50,960 nucleotides of DNA from positions 1 through 50,960 of the forward strand of contig QKJR01000009.1 in assembly GCA_003249215.1 (NCBI GenBank), written 5' to 3'. The notes beneath the pieces are model-generated. The model saw only the letters and a list, made by a program, of their open reading frames with translations. It was not told the origin of the DNA and ran no database searches. A program made the position numbers and the translations under genes. Positions 16,688 through 27,484 of the stretch are shown piece by piece (the first letter of the stretch is position 1; each line of letters begins with the position of its first letter). The DNA is from Rhodobacterales bacterium (GTDB lineage: Bacteria > Pseudomonadota > Alphaproteobacteria > Rhodobacterales > Rhodobacteraceae).

Positions 16688-18049
16688 TCACTGGCTGACG
16701 ACTTCGCCACCCTCGACGATCTCGGTGCCTTTCAGGCCGATCGTGAGGCTGTCGATATAGGCGTTCGGCGCTTTCGGATCGTAGGCCACGGCGTCGATGA
16801 TGTCGGCGGCCGGGGTCGGCTCACGATAGCCATCGGCGTCGAAGTCGAAATCCGAGGCGGGCAGGATGCCGTCGTCGATCAGCGACTGGGCGGCGGCCTC
16901 GTAGATGTCGGGGCGATAGACCTTCTTGGCGGTCTCGTCGAACCACGCATCGGGTTTCGCCTCGGCGATCTGGCCCCAGCGGCGCATCTGGGTCAGGTAC
17001 CAGACCGCGTCCGAGTAATAGGGGAAGGTCGCGTTGTAGCGGAAGAACACGTTGAAATCCGGAACGTCGCGCTTGTCGCCTTTTTCATATTCGAAGGTGC
17101 CGGTCATCGAGTTGGCGATCACCGCCGCATCGGCGCCGACATATTCGGGGCGCGACAGGATCTCGACCGCCTCGGGGCGGTTGGCGTTGTTGTCGGCGTC
17201 AAGCCATTCCGCGGCGCGGATCAGCGCGCGGGTCAGCGCCTTCACCGTTTCCGGGTTCTCGTCGTTGAACTTGGCGGTGATGCCGAAGACCTTCTCGGGG
17301 TTGTTCTTCCAGATTTCGTAATCGGTCACGACCGGCACGCCGATGCCCTTGAAGACGGCGGCCTGGTTCCACGGCTCGCCCACGCAATAGCCGTAGATGG
17401 TGCCGGCCTCGAGGGTCGCGGGCATCTGCGGCGGCGGGGTCACCGAGAGGAGCGCATCGGCGCCGATCTGGCCCGAGACGTCATCGGGGCTGTAGAGGCC
17501 GGGGTTGATCCCGCCCGCGGCGAGCCAGTAGCGCAGCTCGTAGTTGTGGGTCGAGACCGGGAAGACCATGCCCATGTTGAAGGGCTTGCCCGCGGCCTTG
17601 AACTTCTCGATCACCGGCTTCAGCGCGGCCGCCGAGATCGGGTGCAGCGGCTTGCCGTCCGCGCCCATCTCGATGTTTTCCTTCATCATTTCCCAGATTT
17701 CATTCGACACGGTGATGCCGTTGCCGTTCAGGTCCATCGAGAAGGGGGTGATGACATCGCCCTGGGTGCCATAGCCGATGGTGGCGGCGATCGGCTGACC
17801 TGCGAGCATGTGCGCCCCGTCAAGCTCGCCCGAGATCACGCGGTCGAGCAGCACTTTCCAGTTCGACTGGGCTTCGAGCGTGACATAGAGGCCCTCGTCC
17901 TCGAAGAAGCCTTTTTCCTTGGCGATGGCGAGCGGCGCCATGTCGGTGAGCTTGATGAAGCCCAGCGTCAGCTCGTCCTTCTCGACGTCGAAAGCGACGG
18001 CGGGCGAGGCGAGGGCGGTGAACAGAAGAAGCGAGGCGATGCGTTTCAT
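16688..18049 (-). CDS. nrtA: periplasmic nitrate-binding protein
   Basis: 453 residues from ATG 18049, with AGGGA just upstream and a clear Sec signal peptide ([19 protein letters not shown]). The mature protein shows [53 protein letters not shown] and [11 protein letters not shown], signatures of the NrtA/CmpA family that binds nitrate, nitrite or bicarbonate. Its place at the head of a nirB-nirD-nasA operon makes nitrate/nitrite the expected ligand. It is the first gene after the regulated leader, so its synthesis depends directly on antitermination by NasT. Confidence 0.93.
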   Translation of the reverse strand: MKRIASLLLFTALASPAVAFDVEKDELTLGFIKLTDMAPLAIAKEKGFFEDEGLYVTLEAQSNWKVLLDRVISGELDGAHMLAGQPIAATIGYGTQGDVITPFSMDLNGNGITVSNEIWEMMKENIEMGADGKPLHPISAAALKPVIEKFKAAGKPFNMGMVFPVSTHNYELRYWLAAGGINPGLYSPDDVSGQIGADALLSVTPPPQMPATLEAGTIYGYCVGEPWNQAAVFKGIGVPVVTDYEIWKNNPEKVFGITAKFNDENPETVKALTRALIRAAEWLDADNNANRPEAVEILSRPEYVGADAAVIANSMTGTFEYEKGDKRDVPDFNVFFRYNATFPYYSDAVWYLTQMRRWGQIAEAKPDAWFDETAKKVYRPDIYEAAAQSLIDDGILPASDFDFDADGYREPTPAADIIDAVAYDPKAPNAYIDSLTIGLKGTEIVEGGEVVSQ

Positions 18050-18114
18050 GGTGTCCCTGTGGTATGTTGGTCTTGGTCGGTGGAGGTGTCCGCTCTGGGT
18101 CGTCCGGGAAGCGG

Positions 18115-18183
18115 AAAAAAGAAAAAGCCGTTCAATGCGACTGGCTCGGGGAGGAGGTCGAGCAGGTCGGATCGAACGGCTTT
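18115..18183 (-). terminator. intrinsic terminator (attenuator) in the nrtA leader
   Basis: On the minus strand AAAGCCGTTC (18183-18174) pairs with GAACGGCTTT (18133-18124), with an inner GCTCG/CGAGC stem, and is followed by TTTTTCTTTTTT (18126-18115). It lies 66 bases before the nrtA start and directly after the two ANTAR hexaloops. By default it should stop transcription before the operon. Confidence 0.88.
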
Positions 18184-18194
18184 GTTCGGAGGAA

Positions 18195-18235
18195 CCCCAG
18201 CTTTGGGGATCGGGTGCGGCGGGGCATCGTTGCCC
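18195..18235 (-). ncRNA. ANTAR target: two hexaloop hairpins in the nas operon leader
   Basis: Minus strand: P1 at 18235-18222 is GGGC-[AACGAT]-GCCC and P2 at 18208-18195 is CCCC-[AAAGCT]-GGGG, 13 bases apart. Both loops are six bases with A at position 1 and G at position 4, the defining pattern for RNA recognised by ANTAR proteins such as NasR and EutV. The terminator follows 11 bases later. The nasT gene, encoding an ANTAR protein, is next door, so NasT binding here should prevent termination. Confidence 0.88.
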
Positions 18236-18248
18236 TTCGCTTTCATCC

Positions 18249-18277
18249 TGAATGCGCCTCAAAGCGCGTTGGGTCAA
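18249..18277 (-). promoter_or_regulatory. possible promoter of the nitrate operon
   Basis: TTGACC (18277-18272), 17 bases, CATTCA (18254-18249) on the minus strand. The -10 is poor, but a start about seven bases downstream would place the transcript start just before hairpin P1, which fits the leader layout. Confidence 0.35.
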
Positions 18278-18347
18278 TCGAATCGTAAGGACTGACCGTG
18301 CGGCCGCAGCGAAAATTGCCGCGCCGCGGCCAAAATCGCCGAAATTT

Positions 18348-19526
18348 TCAGCGCAGGACTTCGGTGGGGTCGAAAATGCGGCGATCGAAGAACGGATCGG
18401 CGAGCAGAATCACCTTGCCGCGCGCGGCGGAAACCGGGCCCTCGGCGGCCTGGGCGCCTTCGATCTTGCTGTCGCGCTCGGGCAAATCGGCGCCCGCGGC
18501 CCCCAGATGCAGCCGGTAGAGATCGGTGCGGAAGCTCGCCGCCGCGGCCCGTGCGGCCTCGGCCGGGTCCTGTCCGTGGCGCGCCGCGAGCCGCGTGGCG
18601 ATCCAGGCGGCCTGGCTCTTCCACGGGAAGCTTGCAGCACCCCGGTGGAAGGTGATCAGGTGATCGGTGGTGCGGACCTCGCCCGCGGCATTGAGGATCA
18701 GCCGCCCCGAGAGCGCGCGGTCGATCACCTCGGCCGAAATCGGCAGGCGTCCGGGGGCGGCGAGAATGTCGGAAACCAGATTGCGGTTGCCCGGCTCGCC
18801 GAGCCAGCGGCCCGCGCGCCAGATCATCCGCATCAGCTTGCCGGTCAGCTCGGGGTTCTCGTCGGCCCAGCCGCTGCGCACGGCGAGGACCTTTTCCGGC
18901 GCGAAGGCCCAGATCGCAGTGCCGGGCAGCAGCAGATCGCCCACCCCCGCCTCGACCGTGGCCGAGCCCCAGGGTTCGCCCACGCAAAAGGCGTCGATCT
19001 CGTTTTCGGCCAGCGCCTCGGCCATCATCGGCGGCGGCACGGTGCGGATCTCGAGGTCCTCGGGCAGGGCGACGCCCAGATGTTCGAGCCAGTAATGCAC
19101 CAGCTCCATATGCATCGAGAAGGGGAAGGGCACGCCGATCCGGAGCCTCGATCCCGCCGCCGCGATCAGCGCCCGCCCCGCGCCCGCCGCATCGGTGAAG
19201 TCAAAGCCATAACCGGCGTCGCGCATCTTTGCGGCCAGCGCCCGCGAGACGCCGATCACGTCGCCATTGGCATTCAGGAGTTGCAGCGCATCGAAACGCG
19301 CCCGCGTGCCGCCCAATCCCATCGCCTGCGCCACCGGCACCGGCGCGAGCATCTGCGCCGCATCGACAAGCCCCATCGCCAGCATGTCACGCAGCGCCGA
19401 CCATGAGGGCGCGGGATGGAGCGCGAGGCTCAGCCCCTCCTGATCGGCAAAGCCGAGCGCCTCGGCCACGAAGAAGGGCGCGGCATCGACGAGCGGCAGA
19501 TAGCCCAGACGCAGAACCGCACTCAT
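18348..19526 (-). CDS. nasS: NasS, cytoplasmic nitrate sensor
   Basis: 392 residues, clearly of the NrtA/CmpA binding-protein fold ([48 protein letters not shown]) but without any signal peptide: the sequence begins [10 protein letters not shown] directly at the first strand of the domain. That is the hallmark of NasS, a cytoplasmic nitrate/nitrite sensor known in Paracoccus and Azotobacter to hold NasT inactive until ligand is bound. Its ATG overlaps the nasT stop by four bases (ATGA), indicating equimolar synthesis. It lies directly upstream of the leader it indirectly controls. Confidence 0.93.
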   Translation of the reverse strand: MSAVLRLGYLPLVDAAPFFVAEALGFADQEGLSLALHPAPSWSALRDMLAMGLVDAAQMLAPVPVAQAMGLGGTRARFDALQLLNANGDVIGVSRALAAKMRDAGYGFDFTDAAGAGRALIAAAGSRLRIGVPFPFSMHMELVHYWLEHLGVALPEDLEIRTVPPPMMAEALAENEIDAFCVGEPWGSATVEAGVGDLLLPGTAIWAFAPEKVLAVRSGWADENPELTGKLMRMIWRAGRWLGEPGNRNLVSDILAAPGRLPISAEVIDRALSGRLILNAAGEVRTTDHLITFHRGAASFPWKSQAAWIATRLAARHGQDPAEAARAAAASFRTDLYRLHLGAAGADLPERDSKIEGAQAAEGPVSAARGKVILLADPFFDRRIFDPTEVLR

Positions 19527-20107
19527 TTCAACAGCTCCGCCGCCGTCACAAGCGCCTGCGCCACCTCGACGATCTTGCGCCCCTGCGCCATCGCGGTCTT
19601 GCGCAGCAGGGCATAGGCCGCGTCCTCGTCGATCCCGCGCGCGGCCATCAACAGGCCCTTGGCGCGGTCGATCACCTTGCGCTCCTCGAGCGCGCGGCGG
19701 GTGGCGATCAGCTCGGCGCGCATCTTCTGCACCATGCGGAAGCGCGCGATGGCAGCGTCGAGGATCGGCTTGATCCGCTCGGGGCGCATCCCGTCGACGA
19801 CATAGGCCGAGACGCCCGCCTCGATCGCGGCCTGGGTCAGCGCGCCATCCGAGCGGTCGACGAACATCGCCACCGGCCGCTCCATCGGCGAGGAGGCCAG
19901 CGTCAGCTCCTCGATCACATCGCGCGAGGGCGAGGCGATGTCGATCAGCACCAGATCCGGGCTGCGTTCGGCGATCCGCCGCGCAAGGCCCGCATCGTCG
20001 CTGAAAACCGCGATGTCCTGCGCACCCACGGCCCGCAGCCCCTCGACGATCATCCGCGCGCGGTCCTGATCCTTCTCGACGATGACGATGGAAAGGGGGG
20101 TGTCCAT
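19523..20107 (-). CDS. nasT: NasT, ANTAR-domain antitermination regulator
   Basis: 194 residues: an N-terminal receiver-like domain (SIVIVEKDQDRARMI ... DLVLIDIASPSRD) and a C-terminal ANTAR RNA-binding domain (RRALEERKVIDRAKGLLMA ... DEDAAYALLRKTAM). In the NasS-NasT systems of related bacteria, NasT freed from NasS binds the leader RNA and lets polymerase read through. A matching dual-hexaloop target and terminator exist in front of nrtA, 2 kb downstream on the same strand, so the circuit is complete in this window. First gene of the nasT-nasS pair; its promoter must lie in the region shared with the ATPase operon. Confidence 0.94.
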   Translation of the reverse strand: MDTPLSIVIVEKDQDRARMIVEGLRAVGAQDIAVFSDDAGLARRIAERSPDLVLIDIASPSRDVIEELTLASSPMERPVAMFVDRSDGALTQAAIEAGVSAYVVDGMRPERIKPILDAAIARFRMVQKMRAELIATRRALEERKVIDRAKGLLMAARGIDEDAAYALLRKTAMAQGRKIVEVAQALVTAAELLK

Positions 20108-22314
<2,207 letters not shown>

Positions 22315-22318
<4 letters not shown>

Positions 22319-22611
22319 GCGCACCGAAGCCCGGGCCCGACCCGCACCCGAACCGCACCGAAGAGGCCGCCCGCCGCGCCGAGGCCCGCGCGCGGTCGGG
22401 CCGCGACGACCCCGAACCCTCGCTCGCCCGCCGCTTCGGGCAGATCGGGGTGCTCGGCTGGATGATCGTCGTGCCGATGCTGATCGGGCTTGCCGCGGGG
22501 CATTGGCTCGATGATCGCCTCGGCACCGGGATCATGCTCGCTGCAGCGCTTCTGATGCTGGGCGCGGCGCTGGGCCTGTGGCTCGCCATTCGCTGGATGC
22601 GGGAGCAATGA
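22315..22611 (+). CDS. atpI: AtpI/AtpQ-like small membrane protein of the N-ATPase
   Basis: 98 residues: a charged, Arg-rich N-terminal half (RRAEARARSGRDD) and two membrane helices (LGWMIVVPMLIGLAAGHWL and MLAAALLMLGAALGLWLAI) joined by a short loop DDRLGTG. This is the size and topology of the AtpQ/AtpI protein that is part of N-ATPase operons. AtpI proteins help assemble the c ring; the exact role of the N-ATPase version is not settled. Linked to atpC and atpR by overlaps. Confidence 0.85.
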
Positions 22612-22892
22612 TGACCTTCGAGCCGATGACCCTGATCCTCTGTGCCGCCGCCCTCGTGGCGGGCGCCGTCGCGGGCTGGGCACATTTCATGAGCCTCAGG
22701 CGCGTCGCCGATCTCTTCACCGAAGGCCGGATGAGCGCCGTCGCGCTGCAGCTCGGGCGCCTCGCCGCGCTCGGGGTGTTCCTCTGGCTCTGCACCCGCG
22801 GCGGTGCGGCGGTGCTGATCGCGGGCGCGGTGGGCATTTTGATCGGGCGCGCGGTCGCCTTGAAACGGGGGGCAGAATGGACACGCCGCTGA
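22611..22892 (+). CDS. atpR: N-ATPase AtpR subunit
   Basis: 93 residues with three predicted membrane helices (MTLILCAAALVAGAVAGWA, ALGVFLWLCTRGG, AAVLIAGAVGILIGRAVAL) and the conserved-looking HFMSLRRVADLF loop between them. AtpR is found only in N-ATPase operons and marks this one as such; its charged membrane residues have been proposed to interact with the c subunit during ring assembly. GGAG sits five bases before ATG 22611; ATG 22608, overlapping the atpI stop, is an equally coupled alternative. The 3' end overlaps atpB by 16 bases. Confidence 0.88.
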   Translation: MTFEPMTLILCAAALVAGAVAGWAHFMSLRRVADLFTEGRMSAVALQLGRLAALGVFLWLCTRGGAAVLIAGAVGILIGRAVALKRGAEWTRR

Positions 22893-23602
22893 TCGCGCAG
22901 CACGCCTTCGACATCGGGCCTTTGGCGATCACCTGGCCGGTGGTCACAACTTGGGGGGTGATGGCGGGGCTCACGGCCGTTTCGCTTATCCTGCGCGGGC
23001 GTCTCGCGCTGCGGCCGGGGCGGGTGCAGGCGGTGGTCGAGCTGATCGTGACCAGCCTCGACAGTGAAATTCAGGCGACGATCCCGGGCGATCCGGGGCG
23101 CTTCCGGGTGCTGATCGGCACGCTCCTGATCTTCGTTCTCTGCGCCAACTGGTCCTCGCTCATTCCGGGCGTCGAGCCGCCGACCGCGCATCTCGAAACC
23201 GATGCGGCGCTGGCGCTCATCGTCTTCGTCGCGGGGCTCTACTGGGGCATCCGCGAACAGGGGCTCGGCGGCTGGCTGCGCAGCTTCGCGCAACCGAGCT
23301 GGGTGATGATCCCGCTCAATCTCGTCGAACAGATCACCCGCCATTTCTCGCTCATGGTGCGCCTTTTCGGCAATGTCATGAGCGGCGTCTTCGTGATCAG
23401 CATCGTGCTCAGCCTCGCGGGCCTGCTGGTGCCGATCCCGCTGATGGCGCTCGATATGCTGACCGGCGCGGTGCAGGCCTATATCTTCGCCACGCTTGCG
23501 CTCGTCTTCATCGGCTCGGCCGTTTCCGGCCATGACGCCCCACACGAAGCGCCTGCCTCCCCTTCCCAATCCGCCGCAGTAAAGGAGCCCCCGCATGACT
23601 GA
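22877..23602 (+). CDS. atpB: N-ATPase Fo a subunit
   Basis: 241 residues with about five membrane helices. The essential stator arginine is in SLMVRLFGNVMSG (Arg162), and the second conserved helix ends QAYIFATLALVFIGSA. It forms the ion path against the c ring. A short polar tail (HDAPHEAPASPSQ) follows the last helix. The start lies within atpR and the end overlaps atpE by eight bases. Confidence 0.95.
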   Translation: MDTPLIAQHAFDIGPLAITWPVVTTWGVMAGLTAVSLILRGRLALRPGRVQAVVELIVTSLDSEIQATIPGDPGRFRVLIGTLLIFVLCANWSSLIPGVEPPTAHLETDAALALIVFVAGLYWGIREQGLGGWLRSFAQPSWVMIPLNLVEQITRHFSLMVRLFGNVMSGVFVISIVLSLAGLLVPIPLMALDMLTGAVQAYIFATLALVFIGSAVSGHDAPHEAPASPSQSAAVKEPPHD

Positions 23603-23840
23603 TATCATTCAGGTCGCGAGCATCATTTCCGCCGCCTTCGCCGTCTCCTTCGGCGCGCTGGGGCCGGCCTTGGCCGAGGGCCGCGCCGTGGCCATGGCGC
23701 TCGAGGCGATCGCGCGCCAGCCCGAGGCCGCAGGGACGATCTCGCGCACGCTTTTCGTCGGCCTCGCGATGATCGAAACGACGGCGATCTACTGCCTCGT
23801 CATCGCGCTGCTGCTTCTCTTCGCGAACCCCTTCGTCTGA
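23595..23840 (+). CDS. atpE: N-ATPase Fo c subunit, Na+-type ion site
   Basis: 81 residues, two helices in a hairpin with loop RQPE (41-44). Helix 1 has P24-x3-E28 and helix 2 has the carboxylate E61 followed by T62-T63 and Y66. The double glutamate (E28 and E61) plus the hydroxyl residues after E61 is the pattern reported for Na+-binding N-ATPase rotors; proton-type rotors usually lack the helix-1 glutamate. So the enzyme is probably Na+-translocating, though this is inferred from ligands only. Confidence 0.93.
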   Translation: MTDIIQVASIISAAFAVSFGALGPALAEGRAVAMALEAIARQPEAAGTISRTLFVGLAMIETTAIYCLVIALLLLFANPFV

Positions 23841-23847
23841 GGCTTGC

Positions 23848-24576
23848 ATGACCTTCGACTGGACCACCTTCGCGCTGCAACTGATCAATGTGCTGATCCT
23901 GCTCGCGATCCTGCGGCACTTTCTGTTCCGTCCGGTGGCCGGGATCATCGCCGCGCGCCAAAAGGCGACGGACGAGGCAATGGACCGCGCCAGCACGGCC
24001 GAGGCCGCGGCCAAGGCGGCCGAGGCCAGGGCTCGGACCGAGGCGGAGGCAACCGCTTCGGCGCGCCACGAGGCGCTCTCCAAGGCGCAGGCCGAGGCCG
24101 AGGCCGCGCGCGCGCAGATGATCGACAAGGCCCGCACCGAGGCCGCGCAGATCGTGGCCCGCGGTGAGGCCGAGCGTGCTGCGCAGGACGGCGCCGCCGA
24201 GGCGACGGCGCTGGCCCGGGCGCGCGATCTGGCGGGCGTGATCGCGGCGCGCGCGCTCGCCGCGCAGCCACGCGATCTTGCCGGCTATGCCGCGCGGCTG
24301 TCCGGGGCGCTGGGCGCAATGACGCCCGAGGAACGCGCGGCACTGCTCGGCGGGGCCGATCTGCGGCTCGTCTCGGCTGCGGAGCTGACGCCGGAGGAGA
24401 TGACAGCGGCGCGCGCGGCGCTCAGTGATTTCCACATCGACCCTGCGCCCGAAACCGATCCCGCCCTGATCGCGGGGCTCGAGCTGCGCTCGGCCGCGGG
24501 CGCGGTGCGCAATTCGCTCGCCCATGATCTCGAGGTGATTGCCGCCGCGCTTGGCAAGGAGACTGTCGATGCCTGA
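23848..24576 (+). CDS. atpF: N-ATPase Fo b subunit, long form with delta-like C-terminus
   Basis: 242 residues, much longer than the usual 156-residue b. One N-terminal membrane helix ([17 protein letters not shown]) leads into a long alanine/glutamate-rich coiled coil (about 40-140). The C-terminal 90 residues ([26 protein letters not shown] ... [21 protein letters not shown]) resemble the C-terminal part of F1 delta. The operon has no atpH, so this extension probably provides the peripheral-stalk contact normally made by delta. Confidence 0.9.
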   Translation: MTFDWTTFALQLINVLILLAILRHFLFRPVAGIIAARQKATDEAMDRASTAEAAAKAAEARARTEAEATASARHEALSKAQAEAEAARAQMIDKARTEAAQIVARGEAERAAQDGAAEATALARARDLAGVIAARALAAQPRDLAGYAARLSGALGAMTPEERAALLGGADLRLVSAAELTPEEMTAARAALSDFHIDPAPETDPALIAGLELRSAAGAVRNSLAHDLEVIAAALGKETVDA

Positions 24577-26080
24577 CACACCCCTCTCCGATCCTGCGCT
24601 TGAGGCGCTGAAAGAGCGCGTCGCGACGGTTGCCCTCGGGCCCGCCGCCGAGGAGCGCGGCACCGTCACCGCCGTGGCCGACGGGCTCGCGCAGATCTCG
24701 GGCCTGCCCGGCGCGGGCCTCAACGAAGTGCTGACCTTCGCCAATGGCGCGCGGGGATTTGTGCTGACGCTCGAAGAAGAGGGGCTGCACGCCGCCTTCC
24801 TCGACCCGATGACCGGGGTCACCGCGGGCGATGCGGTTTCCCGCACCGGCGCGGTCGTCTCGGTCCCGGTGGGCGAGGCGCTTCTGGGCCGCGTGCTCGA
24901 CCCGCTCGGCCGCCCGCTCGACGACCGGCCCGCGCCTGCGGGCGTCGCAAGCCTGCCCGCCGAACGCCCGGCCCCTGCGATCATCGAGCGCGATTTCGTC
25001 TCCGAACCGATCGAGACCGGCCTTCTCGTGGTCGACGCGCTTTTTGCCGTCGGCCGCGGCCAGCGCGAGCTGATCGTGGGCGAGCGGCAGACCGGCAAGA
25101 CCTCGATCGCGGTCGATGCGATGATCAATCAGGGCCAGTCGAAGGACGGGCTCATCTGCATCTATGTCGCCATCGGTCAGCGGATGTCGGCGGTGCGGCG
25201 GGTGATCGAGGCGGTGCGCAAGGGCGGCGCGATGGAGCGCACGATCTTCGTCGTGGCGGAATCGACCGCCGAGCCCGGTCTGCGCTGGCTCGCGCCGTTT
25301 TCGGCCACCTCGATCGCGGAATGGTTCCGCGACCGGGGCGATCACGTGCTGATCGTCTATGACGACCTGACCAAACATGCCGCGACGCATCGCGAACTGG
25401 CCCTGCTCTCGCGCCAGCCGCCGGGGCGCGAGGCCTATCCGGGCGACATCTTCTATCTGCACGCGCGGCTTCTGGAACGTTCGGCCAAAATGGCTGCGGC
25501 GCAGGGGGGCGGATCGCTCAGCGCGCTCCCGATTGCCGAGATCGAGGCCGGGAACCTCTCGGCCTATATCCCGACGAACCTGATTTCGATCTCGGACGGG
25601 CAGATCGTGACCTCGGCCGCGCTCTTTGCGGCGAACCAGCGCCCGGCGGTCGATATCGGCCTCTCGGTCAGCCGGGTCGGCGGCAAGGCGCAATGGGGCG
25701 CGATGAAGAAGGTCGCCGGGCGGCTGCGGCTCGATTACGCGCAATATCTGGAAATGAAGATGTTTTCGCGCTTCGGCGGCTTTGGCGATGCGGCGATGAA
25801 GGCGCGGATGGCGCGGGGCGAGCGGATCGCGGCGCTGCTGGCGCAGGACCGCTTCGCGCCGCTCTCGACGCTCACGCAGATCGCGCTTCTGGCGGGGCTC
25901 GAGGCGGGGCTCCTTGACCCGCTCGGGGCCGAACAGATCGCCGCGCTCAAGGGTGTGCTGCCGCCGATCCTGACGGCCGATCCGCAGATCGCCACGCTCG
26001 GTGCGGATCTGTCGAAGCTCTCCGACGATCTGCGCGCGGCGCTCATTGCGGCGGTGAAGACGGGGATCGGGCGGCTATGA
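24569..26080 (+). CDS. atpA: N-ATPase F1 alpha subunit
   Basis: 503 residues from ATG 24569, chosen because AAGGAG is seven bases upstream and an earlier frame opening lacks a site. It overlaps the atpF stop by eight bases. Walker A is GERQTGKT (171-178); other alpha hallmarks are [17 protein letters not shown] and SRVGGKAQ. Non-catalytic nucleotide-binding partner of beta in the F1 hexamer. Confidence 0.95.
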   Translation: MPDTPLSDPALEALKERVATVALGPAAEERGTVTAVADGLAQISGLPGAGLNEVLTFANGARGFVLTLEEEGLHAAFLDPMTGVTAGDAVSRTGAVVSVPVGEALLGRVLDPLGRPLDDRPAPAGVASLPAERPAPAIIERDFVSEPIETGLLVVDALFAVGRGQRELIVGERQTGKTSIAVDAMINQGQSKDGLICIYVAIGQRMSAVRRVIEAVRKGGAMERTIFVVAESTAEPGLRWLAPFSATSIAEWFRDRGDHVLIVYDDLTKHAATHRELALLSRQPPGREAYPGDIFYLHARLLERSAKMAAAQGGGSLSALPIAEIEAGNLSAYIPTNLISISDGQIVTSAALFAANQRPAVDIGLSVSRVGGKAQWGAMKKVAGRLRLDYAQYLEMKMFSRFGGFGDAAMKARMARGERIAALLAQDRFAPLSTLTQIALLAGLEAGLLDPLGAEQIAALKGVLPPILTADPQIATLGADLSKLSDDLRAALIAAVKTGIGRL

Positions 26081-26877
26081 CCGAACGGCCCGAAGAGATT
26101 CAGCACCGCCTGTCCGGCCTCGAGGAGATCGGGCAGGTGGTGGGTGCGCTGCGCGCCATCGCGTCGGGGCATACGGCGGCGGCGCGGGCGGCCCTCGACG
26201 CGATCGAGGCTCATGCCGCGACTGTGGCCGGGGCGCTCGCGCAATTGGGTGGCGGCGCTTTGCCCGCGCCCGAGGGGCCGGGCCTCACCCTTGTGATCGG
26301 CGCCGCGCAGGGGTTTTCGGGGGCCTATCCGCTGCGGCTGGCCGAGGCGGCGCGCGCGGCGCTGCAAGAGAACTCCAGCCTGATCGTCGTGGGCAGCCGG
26401 ACGCTGACCATGCTCGATGCCGCGCCGCTCTTTTCCGCCGATCTGCCGGGCCATCCGCGCGATGTGCCGCGGCTCGCGAGCACGCTCACGGATCAGATCC
26501 TCGCGCTCTCCGAGGGCCATCCCGGGCCGATCCGGCTTGTCGGCGGGCGCGATCTGCCGGGGCAGCCGGTCGAGACGCGGCGCCTCTGGCCGCCTGAGGC
26601 CCCAGCGGTGCCAGATGCAGGCCCGCGCCGGGTCGAGCCGCTGACCACGCTGCCGCGTGCCGATCTGATCGAGGCGGTGCTGCATGAGGCGCTGTTTGCG
26701 CAGGTGATGCTCGCGCTGATCGAGGGGCTGCGCGCGGAATCGCAGGCGCGGGTCGAGGCAATGACCCGCGCGCAGGGCAACCTCAAGCGCAAGCGGCTCG
26801 AGGTCGAGCAGGACTATGCCCGCGCGCGGCAGGATCAGATGACCGACGAGATGATCGAGCTGACGATGGGCCGCTGA
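26077..26877 (+). CDS. atpG: N-ATPase F1 gamma subunit
   Basis: 266 residues, somewhat shorter than typical gamma (about 287). The N-terminal helix ([24 protein letters not shown]) and the C-terminal helix ([31 protein letters not shown]) form the coiled rotor shaft; the central domain carries [11 protein letters not shown], related to the usual SDRGLCGG. Overlaps the atpA stop (ATGA). Last gene of the operon. Confidence 0.92.
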   Translation: MTERPEEIQHRLSGLEEIGQVVGALRAIASGHTAAARAALDAIEAHAATVAGALAQLGGGALPAPEGPGLTLVIGAAQGFSGAYPLRLAEAARAALQENSSLIVVGSRTLTMLDAAPLFSADLPGHPRDVPRLASTLTDQILALSEGHPGPIRLVGGRDLPGQPVETRRLWPPEAPAVPDAGPRRVEPLTTLPRADLIEAVLHEALFAQVMLALIEGLRAESQARVEAMTRAQGNLKRKRLEVEQDYARARQDQMTDEMIELTMGR

Positions 26878-26886
26878 GGGGGGGCG

Positions 26887-26908
26887 CTGAGGCGTTGACG
26901 CGCCTCAG
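26887..26908. terminator. hairpin between convergent atpG and putR
   Basis: CTGAGGCG (26887-26894) pairs perfectly with CGCCTCAG (26901-26908) across a six-base loop. It follows the atpG stop by nine bases and covers the putR stop, so it could serve both operons. No U tract. Confidence 0.55.
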
Positions 26909-27378
26909 ATCGTCACCACCGCATGTTCCACCACGGCCTCCATCGCGACATAGCTCGAGGTGGCATGGACGAAGGGCAGCGCCGAGAGCTCCTCGCCCAT
27001 GATCCGCCGATAATCCGCCATGTCGCGCGCGCGGACCTTCAAGAGGTAATCGAAACCGCCCGCGATCATGTAGCATTCCTCGACCTCGGGGATCGCCCGC
27101 ACCGCCGCGTTGAACCGCGTCAGCGCCGCCTCGCGCGTGTCGGTGAGCCGCACCTCGACATAGGTCACATGGGTCAGCCCGAGTTTCAGCGGCGAGAGGA
27201 TCGCGCGATAGCCCGCGATCAGCCCGCTCTCCTCGAGTGCCCGGATCCGCGCGGCAACCGGGGTTTTCGAGAGGCCAACCCGTGCCGAGAGGTCGGTGAT
27301 CGAAATCCGGGCGTTGCGCTGCAGTTCGTGGATGATTTTTCGGTCGATTTCGTCGATCTGCGGGGCATGGGTCTGCAT
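26905..27378 (-). CDS. putR: PutR, Lrp/AsnC-family regulator of proline catabolism
   Basis: 157 residues from ATG 27378. N-terminal helix-turn-helix: IDRKIIHELQRNARISITDLSARVGLSKTPV, followed by the RAM ligand domain (VRLTDTREAALTRFN ... ECYMIAGGFDYLLKVRARDM). Members of this family in Rhodobacter and Agrobacterium activate putA in response to proline and repress themselves; the divergent arrangement here with 106 bases between the genes is the same. Longer upstream frame has no support. Confidence 0.93.
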   Translation of the reverse strand: MQTHAPQIDEIDRKIIHELQRNARISITDLSARVGLSKTPVAARIRALEESGLIAGYRAILSPLKLGLTHVTYVEVRLTDTREAALTRFNAAVRAIPEVEECYMIAGGFDYLLKVRARDMADYRRIMGEELSALPFVHATSSYVAMEAVVEHAVVTI

Positions 27379-27484
27379 TTGTCGATTTCTTTGGTGAATT
27401 TCTCTGGCCAACTCGACGATATTGGCGCCTCGGCCTATCTGCAATCGGATAGTTCGGAACTCTCGCCAACGGAGTGCGCCGCCC
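27379..27484. promoter_or_regulatory. putR-putA divergent promoter region
   Basis: 106 bases, more A+T rich than its flanks (TTTGTCGATTTCTTTGGTGA and a similar TGAATTTCTC stretch). It is the only place for PutR binding sites. No single palindrome stands out by eye. Confidence 0.5.

Noticed and set aside
18254..18267. Third hexaloop-like palindrome GCGC-TTTGAG-GCGC in the nrtA leader region
   Set aside because: The loop starts with T instead of A and it probably lies upstream of the transcript start, within the promoter spacer.
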